Of a stretch of 58,527 nucleotides of DNA, positions 18,685 through 26,532 are shown piece after piece. The translations under genes were made by a program, and so were the position numbers. A model generated the notes under the pieces. The model did no database searches and was not told the origin of the DNA. It saw nothing but the letters and a program-made list of their open reading frames with translations. Position 1 is the first letter of the stretch, and every line of letters begins with the position of its first letter. The stretch lies in assembly GCA_900314355.1 (NCBI GenBank), contig OMUY01000029.1:1-58527 (forward strand). Direction: 5' to 3'. This stretch comes from an uncultured Eubacteriales bacterium (GTDB lineage: Bacteria > Bacillota > Clostridia > Oscillospirales > Acutalibacteraceae).

Positions 18685-19347
18685 ATGGAGACGGAATTTA
18701 AAAATCTTACTGTTCTCGATCACCCTTTGATAAAACACAAGGTGTCTCATCTCTGCGATGTTCATACAGGTTCAAAAGAATTCAACGAGATATTAAACGA
18801 GCTTTCAATGCTTATGGGCTATGAAGTTCTGCGAGACTTGAAACTTAAAGAAGTGGAAATTCAGGCGCCTCTTCAGAAGATAACCACACCTGTTGTGGCG
18901 GAGGATTTTACAATAGTCCCGATTTTAAGAGCAGGTCTCGGAATGGTAGACGGACTCAGACGGCTTTACCCTACGTGTAAGGTGGGTCACGTCGGTCTTT
19001 ACAGAGACGAGCAGACTCTCGAGGCGAAGGAATATTATTTCAAAATTCCGGTTGACGCGCCTCAGGGTCAGGTCATCGTCGTAGATCCGGCGTTCGCTAC
19101 CGGAGTCAGCGCTGTTGCGGCATGCGACCTTTTGAAAAAAGCCGGATGCAGACAGATTAAGTTCATGTGCGTTTTTTCTGCCAAACAGGGCGTTGAGCTT
19201 ATGCTTGAGCATCACCCGGATGTTCAGATCTACACGGCAAATTATTCCGATAAGCCTTTGAATGAAAAAGGTTATATTCTGACCGCCGCCGGAGACGCAG
19301 GCGACAGAGTATGCGGAACGGTAAGCTACAATCCCGATAAAAAGTAA
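18685..19347 (+). CDS. upp: Uracil phosphoribosyltransferase
   Basis: Makes UMP from uracil and PRPP (pyrimidine salvage), 220 aa. Family marks are LRAGLGMVDG (about 76-85), the PRPP loop region VDPAFATGVSA and the uracil-binding end AAGDAGDRVCGT. The PRPP loop differs from the common form DPMLATGGSA at three places (Ala-Phe for Met-Leu, Val for the second Gly), so activity should be confirmed. It follows glyA in one unit and ends at a strong terminator. Confidence 0.93.
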   Translation: METEFKNLTVLDHPLIKHKVSHLCDVHTGSKEFNEILNELSMLMGYEVLRDLKLKEVEIQAPLQKITTPVVAEDFTIVPILRAGLGMVDGLRRLYPTCKVGHVGLYRDEQTLEAKEYYFKIPVDAPQGQVIVVDPAFATGVSAVAACDLLKKAGCRQIKFMCVFSAKQGVELMLEHHPDVQIYTANYSDKPLNEKGYILTAAGDAGDRVCGTVSYNPDKK

Positions 19348-19392
19348 TTACGGAAAAAATCAGCATGATTTATTTGATCAGTCCGAAAAATG

Positions 19393-19416
19393 ACCGTCCG
19401 AAAGGACGGTTTTTTA
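19393..19416 (+). terminator. Terminator of glyA-upp
   Basis: ACCGTCC (19393-19399), GAAA loop, GGACGGT (19404-19410), then five more T. Confidence 0.9.
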
Positions 19417-19462
19417 ATTGACATATTTTTTTGAAGATACAATCGGGCAATAAAATAAAAAA

Positions 19463-19489
19463 TCCCCGAAGCGTTTTAAAACTCGGGGA
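19463..19489 (-). terminator. Terminator of efp operon
   Basis: TCCCCGA (19463-19469) pairs with TCGGGGA (19483-19489). On the minus strand six T follow. It lies 39 bases past the end of the zinc-ribbon gene. Confidence 0.8.
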
Positions 19490-19527
19490 AATTTTCTTTT
19501 TTATCTGAAAATGCCGGTGGTTTTCAA

Positions 19528-20013
19528 TTATTCGCCGTCGGAATCGGGATCCGTAAGCTGAATATCGTCAATCACGCATCCGCAGAACGGGCATGTGACG
19601 GGAGAGCCGTCCTCAATGTCTTCGTCTGTGAAATAGAACGTCTTGCCGCAGTCGGGGCAGATAACTTCATAAAGACTGTCGCCGTCGTCTTCATCGTTCT
19701 CATCGTAGTCATCTTCGCCGTCATCTCTGTATCGGCAGCCGTAATCGGAGCAGTTTTCGCAGTCCGCGTCGCCGAACAGACATTCCTCGTCATCGCCGAG
19801 GTCAAGATCTACGGCGTTCACATGATCCTCAACGTCTAAAATCTCGTCTACAATATCGTCTATGTCTTCATCCTGACGGTCGACAGCGTCGGCTATATCC
19901 GAAACAGCGTCGATTACAGCTTTTAGAAGCTTTGTCTCTTTTGATTTTTCGTCAAGCTCCATTCCGTCGTAAAGACCTTTTAAATAAGCTGCTTTATCGC
20001 TGAGATTACCCAT
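19528..20013 (-). CDS. CD1247-type acidic zinc-ribbon protein
   Basis: 161 aa. The N-terminal part (about 1-60, GNLSDKAAYLKGLYDGMEL) is the helical CD1247 N-terminal domain found in many Clostridia. A very acidic stretch follows, with a Cys-rich insert (CLFGDADCENCSDYGC, about residues 79-94). The C-terminus is a zinc ribbon with CPDC (about 119-122) and CPFC (about 141-144). No function is established. It starts 3 bases after the efp stop with AAAGGAG overlapping that end, so its translation is probably coupled to efp. A job linked to EF-P or translation is suggested by context only. Confidence 0.85.
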   Translation of the reverse strand: MGNLSDKAAYLKGLYDGMELDEKSKETKLLKAVIDAVSDIADAVDRQDEDIDDIVDEILDVEDHVNAVDLDLGDDEECLFGDADCENCSDYGCRYRDDGEDDYDENDEDDGDSLYEVICPDCGKTFYFTDEDIEDGSPVTCPFCGCVIDDIQLTDPDSDGE

Positions 20014-20016
20014 TTA

Positions 20017-20580
20017 TTACTCCTTTGATCTGCCGAGATACTCGCCTGTTCTCGTGTCTATCTGAATCTTCTCTCCTTCGTTGATGAAAAGAGGAACCTT
20101 AACCTCCGCGCCTGTCTCGACAGTTGCGGGTTTCAATGTGTTTGTCGCAGTATTTCCTGCAAATCCGGGATCTGTCTTTGTAACTACGAGATCTACGAAG
20201 TTAGGCGGTTCTACGCCGAATACCTTGCCTTTGTAGGAAAGAAGACGGCAAACCATGTTTTCTTTTACAAATTTAAAGTTTTCGGGAAGATCCGACGCCG
20301 CTACGGGAGTCATATCGTAAGTTTCCTGATCCATGAAATAATACATATCGCCGTCGTTGTAGGAATATTCAAGCTCTTTTCTCTCAATGTAAGCTGTGGG
20401 GAACTTAGCTGTCGGGTTGTAGCTCTTCTCTGTTACGGCGCCTGTGATTACGTTCTTTGTCTTTGTGCGGACGAACGCTGCTCCTTTGCCGGGTTTAACA
20501 TGCTGGAATTCGATAACCTGAAGCACGTTTCCGTCCTCTTCGAACGTAACGCCGTTTCTGAAATCGCCTGCTGAAATCAT
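20017..20580 (-). CDS. efp: Elongation factor P
   Basis: Translation factor that rescues ribosomes stalled at proline runs, 187 aa in three beta-barrel domains. The N-terminal KOW-like domain has the loop [10 protein letters not shown] with Lys32 at the tip, the position modified in other bacteria. The OB domains include the conserved [17 protein letters not shown] and a C-terminus ending YLGRSKE. The modification enzyme is not in this window. GGAGG lies just before the ATG. It is the first gene of a two-gene operon with the zinc-ribbon protein. Confidence 0.98.
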   Translation of the reverse strand: MISAGDFRNGVTFEEDGNVLQVIEFQHVKPGKGAAFVRTKTKNVITGAVTEKSYNPTAKFPTAYIERKELEYSYNDGDMYYFMDQETYDMTPVAASDLPENFKFVKENMVCRLLSYKGKVFGVEPPNFVDLVVTKTDPGFAGNTATNTLKPATVETGAEVKVPLFINEGEKIQIDTRTGEYLGRSKE

Positions 20581-20634
20581 ATTTTTTCCTCCGAATTAAA
20601 TTATAAATTTATAATTTTAGTTATTATCTTAAAT

Positions 20635-20663
20635 AATATAATATATCTTGTAATATTTTTCAA
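20635..20663 (-). promoter_or_regulatory. Promoter of efp operon
   Basis: Read on the minus strand: TTGAAA (20663-20658), 17 bases, TATATT (20640-20635), 55 bases before the efp start. Confidence 0.65.
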
Positions 20664-20800
20664 GTATTTTCTTTAATCTGAATGTATATTTTATAAAATA
20701 TACCGGTTTGAACATTTTAATTATGCCGTCTGACAAAATAAGAAATTATCAGGTTAAAGAAAAATTCTTTCATTCCGCCGTTTTTTGCCGCATCTTCGGG

Positions 20801-21607
20801 TTATTCGGCGATATCTCCGACGCCGTTTAAAATTATATTCGGACGGTATGGAAAATTTGCGACAGTTTCCCTTGTCGATACTCCCGACAGGACAAGAACC
20901 GTATAAAGACCCGTCTCAATGCCTGCCACAATGTCGGTATCCATTCTGTCGCCTATCATCGCGGCCTGAGCAGAATGAACTCCGAGGAGGTGAAGCCCCG
21001 TTCTCATCATAAGCGGATTCGGTTTGCCTACGTAATAAGCGGTTTTGCCTGTTGTAAGCTCGATGGGCGACGCGAACGCTCTGCACGCCGGAGCTATTCC
21101 CGAATCCACCGGACCCGTAAGATCCGAGTTTGTTCCTATCAGCCTCGCTCCGCGGTTCACAAGGTTCATAGCCTTTAAAATATGCTCGTATCTGTAATTT
21201 TCCGTTTCTCCGACCACTACGAAATCGGGATCAACCTCGTCTATCGTAATGCCGGCGTCGTATAATGCGTTGAAAAGTCCGTGGTCGCCGATTACGTACG
21301 CCGAACAGCCCGGTTTTTGACTTTGAAGAAACTTCGCCGTCGCCTGCGCGCTCGTGTAAAAATGCTCTTCTGAAATGTCAAGACCGAGCCTCAGCATTTT
21401 AGCTCTCAGCTCTTTGGGAGTTCTGACAGATGAGTTTGTAAGAAAAAGGAAAGATTTGTCGTTTCTGTTTAACCAGTCAACAAAATCCTTTACTCCCGGC
21501 AGAAGATTTTCGCCGTGGTAAATTACGCCGTCCATATCGCATATGAAACCCTGTCTGCTCCTCAATTCTTCAAGTTTTTCTTCGTATCTGTCGTCTTTTT
21601 CCGCCAT
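20801..21607 (-). CDS. HAD-IIA family phosphatase (NagD-like)
   Basis: 268-aa HAD hydrolase of subfamily IIA. Motif I is CDMDGVIYHG (nucleophile Asp24, Asp26), motif II is FLTNSS (about 54-59), the cap carries VVVGETENYRYEH, motif III lysine is in YYVGKPNP, and motif IV is MIGDRMDTDI. The substrate of such enzymes varies (nucleotides, p-nitrophenyl phosphate, glycerol phosphate), so none is assigned. The first 19 residues before motif I are charged and longer than usual. GGAG stands a few bases before the ATG. It lies 59 bases after the DUF389 gene in the same direction. Confidence 0.9.
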   Translation of the reverse strand: MAEKDDRYEEKLEELRSRQGFICDMDGVIYHGENLLPGVKDFVDWLNRNDKSFLFLTNSSVRTPKELRAKMLRLGLDISEEHFYTSAQATAKFLQSQKPGCSAYVIGDHGLFNALYDAGITIDEVDPDFVVVGETENYRYEHILKAMNLVNRGARLIGTNSDLTGPVDSGIAPACRAFASPIELTTGKTAYYVGKPNPLMMRTGLHLLGVHSAQAAMIGDRMDTDIVAGIETGLYTVLVLSGVSTRETVANFPYRPNIILNGVGDIAE

Positions 21608-21666
21608 AAAACTGCTCCTTTCAAATTTGTTGTTTGTCTCTTCCCTTAAAAAATAATCCGCTGTTT

Positions 21667-22806
21667 TTATTTTATTTTGCTTATAATTTCGACGGCGTTT
21701 TCTTCTCCCGTATCGGATTTTGTTTCTTCGTCTGTTTCGGTCTCCGTCTCAGTCTCGGTTTCGTCCTCCGTATTTAAAAGCGTTAGGTGCTGTATTATGT
21801 CCACGTCTTTATTGTAAACCGAATCAAGCCAGAGGTCAAGACGTTTGAGCTCGTCGCCCTGTATGTACCTGTCCACGTAAACGGTCACCGTGGTGTCTGT
21901 TGTCGTCTTTTCGCCGTTTTCGTCGTAATTGTCCGTGTTTGAAACGGAGATTGATTTTATGTCGGGGAATAAAATGGAAGCCTGCTTCGCCAATGTCACC
22001 TCGTTTACGTCAGACGTCTCAAATCCTGTCACGGAGTTAGAGTCCTGCCTTTGGTTCGCTATCATGTTTCCGGCTATTCCTATGGCGGGAACGGTCATAA
22101 CTATCGCGAAAATAATCAATCTTGAAAATGCGATCCTTGCTTTCTTCGTTCCTCTGACAAAACCGGATTTTATTCCCTCTATGGCAAGTACAATTATTGA
22201 AGAGAAGAAAATGAAATAAGCGTTTATCATGAAAAGATAAAACGCGCCTGCAAGGTAATGCATGTTGCGGGTCGCTATAGAGTATCCGCATGTGCAAAGA
22301 GGGGGCATTATCGCGGTCGCTATAGCGACGCCGGGCAGTATATTGCTAGCCTTGTCTTTTCTTGTCGTGCCAACCATTCCGGCAAATCCTCCGAAAAACG
22401 CGACGAATATATCCCATACCGTAGGCGACGTTCTCGCCAGAAGTTCGCTTGTCTCGGACGAAATAGGGGAAATCAGAAAATAGATTGTTGAAACCGTCAC
22501 GGAAATCACTATCTGAAAAACAAAGCCTATTGCCGACCTCGCAAGCATTTTGTTGTCGCCCGTGTAAAGTCCGTATGCGACAGCAAGAATAGTCCCCATC
22601 AGAGGAGAAATCAGCATTGCGCCGATTATTATCGCCGTAGAGTTCATGTTAAGACCTATAGACGCTATCATTATGGCGCAGATAATTATGAACATGTTTG
22701 TTCCCTTTATCTTGCCGCCGTCCGATATTCTTTCTCTTATAGTCTGCTCGTCGGCCATATCCTCCCTGATGTCAAACATCCCTTTTAAATAGCTTTTCCA
22801 ATTCAT
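21667..22806 (-). CDS. DUF389 membrane protein
   Basis: 379 aa. After a short cytoplasmic N-terminus come about six membrane helices carrying the DUF389 signature (GLNMNSTAIIIGAMLISPLM, then TAIMPPLCTCGYSIA). A soluble C-terminal domain with alternating strands follows (SISVSNTDNY, TVTVYVDRYI). The end holds an acidic Thr-Glu repeat (about six TE pairs, 350-361). The biochemical role of DUF389 proteins is not known. It has its own promoter and is followed by the HAD phosphatase gene. Confidence 0.88.
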   Translation of the reverse strand: MNWKSYLKGMFDIREDMADEQTIRERISDGGKIKGTNMFIIICAIMIASIGLNMNSTAIIIGAMLISPLMGTILAVAYGLYTGDNKMLARSAIGFVFQIVISVTVSTIYFLISPISSETSELLARTSPTVWDIFVAFFGGFAGMVGTTRKDKASNILPGVAIATAIMPPLCTCGYSIATRNMHYLAGAFYLFMINAYFIFFSSIIVLAIEGIKSGFVRGTKKARIAFSRLIIFAIVMTVPAIGIAGNMIANQRQDSNSVTGFETSDVNEVTLAKQASILFPDIKSISVSNTDNYDENGEKTTTDTTVTVYVDRYIQGDELKRLDLWLDSVYNKDVDIIQHLTLLNTEDETETETETETDEETKSDTGEENAVEIISKIK

Positions 22807-22852
22807 TTCAGCTTGAATACCTCTTATATTTTAAAGCTTTCTTTAGTTTTAA

Positions 22853-22881
22853 ATTTTATATTTAACTTATGTTCAAGTCAA
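22853..22881 (-). promoter_or_regulatory. Promoter of DUF389 gene
   Basis: Minus strand: TTGACT (22881-22876), 17 bases, TAAAAT (22858-22853), 46 bases before the start. Confidence 0.7.
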
Positions 22882-22973
22882 TACTGTAATTTTAGCAGGA
22901 ATAAAATTTTACGGTCGAAAGATTATTGAACATTGTTAATAAAATAACAATTAAATTTTATCGCAATTTGTTA

Positions 22974-23002
22974 TTGTTGTTTATTTTAATTTATGATATA
23001 AT
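22974..23002 (+). promoter_or_regulatory. Promoter of alarmone synthetase operon
   Basis: TTGTTG at 22974-22979, 17 bases, TATAAT at 22997-23002. A short inverted repeat TTGTTA/TAACAA (22933-22950) lies just upstream. Confidence 0.7.
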
Positions 23003-23029
23003 CTCATATAAACAAGAAAGGCGCAATAA

Positions 23030-23242
23030 ATGAAAAGCTTGCTTATAAAAGACACAACGCGTGAAGAGAGAATAAGAATAATAGAAGAATCTTTATCTGT
23101 TTGTTCCGGTTCGTGTTCGGAGTGTTCGGCGTGCTCTATGGGTTCCGGCAATATCGATACAATATATCAGCCCTACATCGACGGCGAAAAGGAATTATCG
23201 GAGATAAACAGGGAAACAGCCGGAGGAACAGTTCATTGCTGA
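23030..23242 (+). CDS. Small Cys-rich protein, first gene of alarmone operon
   Basis: 70 aa. The N-terminus MKSLLIKDTTREERIRII is charged and helical. Four cysteines follow in CSGSCSECSAC (C25, C29, C32, C35), then IYQPYIDGEKELSEIN and a final Cys70. The spacing CX3CX2CX2C could bind a metal or form disulfides. I recall similar short proteins in other Clostridia, but none with a known role. Its stop codon (23240-23242) overlaps the start of the alarmone synthetase gene, so the two are translationally coupled. Confidence 0.75.
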   Translation: MKSLLIKDTTREERIRIIEESLSVCSGSCSECSACSMGSGNIDTIYQPYIDGEKELSEINRETAGGTVHC

Positions 23243-23814
23243 ATACGATATACGGGGATAATCTGCCCGAAATGGAAAAAACGAGAGAAGAGGTAATTTC
23301 CGTAATCGAGGACGAGAGGGAAAGGCTCAGAAAAAAATACGACGCGGATCCTGTCGAACATCTTCTGTCAAGAATAAAATCAGAAGAATCGATGCGTGAA
23401 AAATGCCGCAGAAAGGGTATTCCGGAGACGTCTTACAGCGCTCTTCATGTCATAAGGGACGCGATAGGCGTAAGGGCGGTATGCGATTTTCTGAACGACG
23501 TCTATGAACTCAGAAACGCTCTTGTAAAAAGATTCGAGACTGTCGAGGAAAAAGACTATATCAAAAACGTAAAGCCAAACGGGTACAGAAGCCTTCACCT
23601 CATATTAAAGGATAACGACTTTTATGTCGAGGTTCAGCTCAGAACAATATCAATGGACACATGGGCGGCTCTTGAACACAATATCAGATACAAAAGAGAT
23701 ATTTCCGGAAATACAGAGCTTATCGCCAAGGAACTGAAAAGGTGCGCGGACGAACTGGCGTCCACCGACGTTCAGATGCAGACTTTGCGCGATCTGATAA
23801 ACGGAGAATTGTAA
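23236..23814 (+). CDS. Small alarmone synthetase (RelP/RelQ type)
   Basis: GTP pyrophosphokinase of 192 aa making (p)ppGpp, with the synthetase domain only: no HD hydrolase, TGS or ACT domain. Motifs are HLLSRIKSEESMREKCRRK, DAIGVRAVCDFLNDVY, KPNGYRSLH and EVQLRTISMDTWAALEH. I set the start at TTG 23236 because GGAGGAA (23222-23228) is 7 bases before it and the codon overlaps the stop of the upstream gene; an ATG at 23272 has no such site. The much longer frame upstream of 23236 only shadows the Cys-rich gene. A response regulator gene follows after 29 bases. Confidence 0.92.
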   Translation: MLNTIYGDNLPEMEKTREEVISVIEDERERLRKKYDADPVEHLLSRIKSEESMREKCRRKGIPETSYSALHVIRDAIGVRAVCDFLNDVYELRNALVKRFETVEEKDYIKNVKPNGYRSLHLILKDNDFYVEVQLRTISMDTWAALEHNIRYKRDISGNTELIAKELKRCADELASTDVQMQTLRDLINGEL

Positions 23815-23843
23815 AAATATTTGAGAAAGAGAAAAAATGAAAA

Positions 23844-24518
23844 ATGAAACTTCTTTTTGCCGAAGACACGGTTGACCTCTCAAGGGCGGTAACGGCTCTT
23901 CTTGAGAGGGAAGGCTATTATGTTGACGCCGTTTACGACGGCAGGCAGGCCTTGGAACATATAAAATCCGAAAGCTACGACGGAATTATTCTCGATATAA
24001 TGATGCCTGAAAAGGACGGGCTTGAGGTTTTGAAAGAAATAAGGGGCATGAGAATAATCACACCTGTTCTGATGCTTACGGCAAAATCTGAAGTGGACGA
24101 CAAAGTGACGGGTCTCGAACTCGGCGCGGACGACTATCTGACCAAACCTTTCGCGATAAAAGAACTTATAGCGAGAGTCAAGGCAATGACAAGGAGATAT
24201 ACAAAATATTCGGGCGACAGCCTGAAATTCGGCGATATCACGCTTGAGTCCGACAGCTTTGAATTGAGTTCAAAAAACGCCGTAAGACTTTCGGTAAAGG
24301 AGTTTGAACTGCTTCAGTCGCTTATTGTAAATTCAAATACTGCCGTAGATGACAGATTTTTCCTCGACCACGTCTGGAACGACGAACCCGACGCCACAGA
24401 CGACACGGTAAATTTATATATAATGTACTTAAAAGGAAAGCTGAAAGCAATAGGCTCAAATACGGAAATTACGAAGGACGAAGACGGAAATTACAAAATA
24501 ACATATAACGGCAAATGA
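23844..24518 (+). CDS. OmpR/PhoB-family response regulator
   Basis: 224 aa. The receiver domain has acidic residues AED at 6-8, the phosphoacceptor Asp51 in LDIMMPEKDGL, Thr in LTAKS and the conserved Lys in LTKPF. A winged-helix DNA-binding domain (about 125-222) follows, with LSVKEFELLQSL and NLYIMYLKGKL. Its DNA target is unknown. The partner kinase starts 6 bases after its stop. The ribosome site is weak. Being in one run with an alarmone synthetase suggests a link to stress or nutrient sensing, by context only. Confidence 0.95.
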   Translation: MKLLFAEDTVDLSRAVTALLEREGYYVDAVYDGRQALEHIKSESYDGIILDIMMPEKDGLEVLKEIRGMRIITPVLMLTAKSEVDDKVTGLELGADDYLTKPFAIKELIARVKAMTRRYTKYSGDSLKFGDITLESDSFELSSKNAVRLSVKEFELLQSLIVNSNTAVDDRFFLDHVWNDEPDATDDTVNLYIMYLKGKLKAIGSNTEITKDEDGNYKITYNGK

Positions 24519-24524
24519 ATTTCT

Positions 24525-25838
24525 ATGAACGAACAGTCTATTAAAAAACTCAGAAGAAAATTTATTTTCATCGCCCTTGTGTCTATCTCTGTCGCGATGT
24601 TTTTTGTCGCGGTCTTGGTAAATATCACCGACATTTTTCAAAATGACATTCAGATGGTATCTCTTATCGATCTGATAATCGAAAACGGGGGAACTCTCGA
24701 CAGAACCGACGACGCGAAGCTGCCGGATGCGGAAGACCCTTCCGCAAAATCCGCCGGCAGAAATGCAAACGCCAAAAACGAAGAGACAACCGTTGATTCG
24801 GGCGGCAGACTGGCGGGATTTTCGCCCGAGTTCAGATATTCGACAAGGTATTTTACTGTAATTTTCGATAAAAACGGCGATGTAAAACAGGTCTACGACG
24901 ACCACATATCCGCCGTAAACCGCGAACAGATAATAAATATCGCCTCGTCCGCCGTCAAAAACAGCCTGCCTTACGGTCATATAAACGGTTCGTATTTTTA
25001 CAAGTACGCCGATTACGAAGACGGAAAAATCGTGGTTCTTGTAGACGATTACCAGAACATGAATTCGAGGGCCAGGCTTATTGCGCTTACCATTCTGATT
25101 CTTACGATAGGAATATTTTTGAGCCTTGTTTTGCTTATGATATTTTCAAGAAAGCTTATCAGGCCGGAAATAGACAACGTAAATAGGCAGAAACAGTTCA
25201 TAACAAATGCGTCGCATGAACTTAAAACTCCGCTTGCTGTAATTTCCGCAAATACCGAGGTTATCGAGGCCATTGACGGCGAGTCGGAATGGACAGACGC
25301 GATTAAACGCCAGGTTGAAAGGATGAACGCGCTTATCAAAAATCTCGTTTCGATAGCGAAAAACGATGAAAAAGACAGCGGAAAAATCGAAATGACGGAC
25401 TTGTCAAAATTGACGGAAGAGTCGGCAGAACCGTTTATCCCGTTAATCGAAGGCAAAAAATTGAAATTTGAAAAAGACATAAAACCGGATGTTAATATAA
25501 AAACCGACGGATCGAAGATAAGGCAGCTTGTCGGTATTCTTCTTGACAACGCCGCGAAATACTGCGACGACGGCGGCACGGTGGCAATGAAACTCGAAAA
25601 AGAATCGTCAAAATCCGCGAAACTGATTGTATCAAACTCGTATGCGAAAGGTAAAGACACGGACACGACGAAATTTTTCGACAGATTTTACAGGGAAGAT
25701 TCGTCTCATAATCAGACGGGAGGGTTTGGAATAGGGCTGTCTATAGCGCAGTCTATCTGCGAAAATACAGGCGGTTCAATAAAAACGGAATACAAAGACG
25801 GAGTTATCAGCTTCGTCTGCGTGATAAAGCAGAGATAA
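24525..25838 (+). CDS. Membrane sensor histidine kinase
   Basis: 437 aa. Two membrane helices (about 14-34 and 185-207) flank an extracytoplasmic domain of about 150 residues with no recognised ligand-binding fold. The HisKA domain has His231 in NASHELKTPLAVI. The ATPase domain has the N box LLDNAAKYC and the G2 region GGFGIGLSIAQS. It pairs with the regulator gene just upstream and is probably translated by coupling, as no clear ribosome site is seen. Confidence 0.95.
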   Translation: MNEQSIKKLRRKFIFIALVSISVAMFFVAVLVNITDIFQNDIQMVSLIDLIIENGGTLDRTDDAKLPDAEDPSAKSAGRNANAKNEETTVDSGGRLAGFSPEFRYSTRYFTVIFDKNGDVKQVYDDHISAVNREQIINIASSAVKNSLPYGHINGSYFYKYADYEDGKIVVLVDDYQNMNSRARLIALTILILTIGIFLSLVLLMIFSRKLIRPEIDNVNRQKQFITNASHELKTPLAVISANTEVIEAIDGESEWTDAIKRQVERMNALIKNLVSIAKNDEKDSGKIEMTDLSKLTEESAEPFIPLIEGKKLKFEKDIKPDVNIKTDGSKIRQLVGILLDNAAKYCDDGGTVAMKLEKESSKSAKLIVSNSYAKGKDTDTTKFFDRFYREDSSHNQTGGFGIGLSIAQSICENTGGSIKTEYKDGVISFVCVIKQR

Positions 25839-25901
25839 TATCCGTTGTTTAAAACGGCGGATTAAATATAAAAATCTATTATTGACAAAGGAGGAACAAA
25901 A

Positions 25902-26432
25902 ATGCAGAGCTTATACGATTTGTTGTCTGACAGAAGGTCAATAAGACATTACGAGGACAGAGACATTCCGGACGAGATAATCTCGAAAATTGTCGATACC
26001 GGAATACTCGCGCCGTCGAGCAGAAATATCCGTCCCGTTCATTTCGTTGTGGTCAAGGACAAGGAAAAATTGGCGGCGCTTTCAAAATGCAACGTCACAG
26101 GCGGAAGTCTGATTAAAGGCGCAAATGCGGCGATTGTTGTAGTCGCCGACACGTCAAAGGCGGACGCATGGATTGAGGACTGTTCGGTAGCCATGACAAA
26201 TATGATGCTTATGGCGACCGATCTCGGTATAGGCAGCTGCTGGGTTCAAGTCAGATTGAGGAAAAGCATGTCCGGAAAACCGGGCGGTGAGGTTGTAAGA
26301 GATGTTATTAAACTTCCCGACGGGTTCGAGGCTGAGGCTATACTCTCTCTCGGCTACACTACGGTAGTGAAAGACCCTGTCAAAGTCGACGACGAAAAGA
26401 GAAAAGAAGTCGTGCACAGGGAAAAATTCTGA
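25902..26432 (+). CDS. Nitroreductase-family flavoprotein
   Basis: 176 aa, FMN-dependent NAD(P)H oxidoreductase family. The N-terminal signature DRRSIRHYEDRDIP (about 10-23) and TGILAPSSRNIRPVHFVVV (FMN contact) are clear, as is GIGSCWVQV (about 108-116). The short length and C-terminal EAEAILSLGYT fit the small nitroreductases of anaerobes. The natural substrate is unknown. AAAGGAGGAAC stands before the ATG. It may be transcribed with the kinase gene 63 bases upstream. Confidence 0.9.
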   Translation: MQSLYDLLSDRRSIRHYEDRDIPDEIISKIVDTGILAPSSRNIRPVHFVVVKDKEKLAALSKCNVTGGSLIKGANAAIVVVADTSKADAWIEDCSVAMTNMMLMATDLGIGSCWVQVRLRKSMSGKPGGEVVRDVIKLPDGFEAEAILSLGYTTVVKDPVKVDDEKRKEVVHREKF

Positions 26433-26493
26433 AAATAAGGCCGAGACGTCTTGTCTCAAAAGAGAACAGGCTAAAATTTTTCGCAGCCGCAAT

Positions 26494-26527
26494 AATATTC
26501 CCCGCATGTAAAAATGCGGGGAATATT
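26494..26527 (+). terminator. Terminator between nitroreductase and portal genes
   Basis: AATATTCCCCGCAT (26494-26507) pairs perfectly with ATGCGGGGAATATT (26514-26527) over 14 bases, with a 6-base loop and a T-rich tail. It stands between convergent genes. Confidence 0.85.
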
Positions 26528-26532
26528 TATTT

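Noticed and set aside
24525-25838. Kinase lacking a normal ATPase G1 box
   Set aside because: The region before FFDRFYRED is diverged, but many Clostridia kinases look the same and the N and G2 boxes are intact, so it is probably active.
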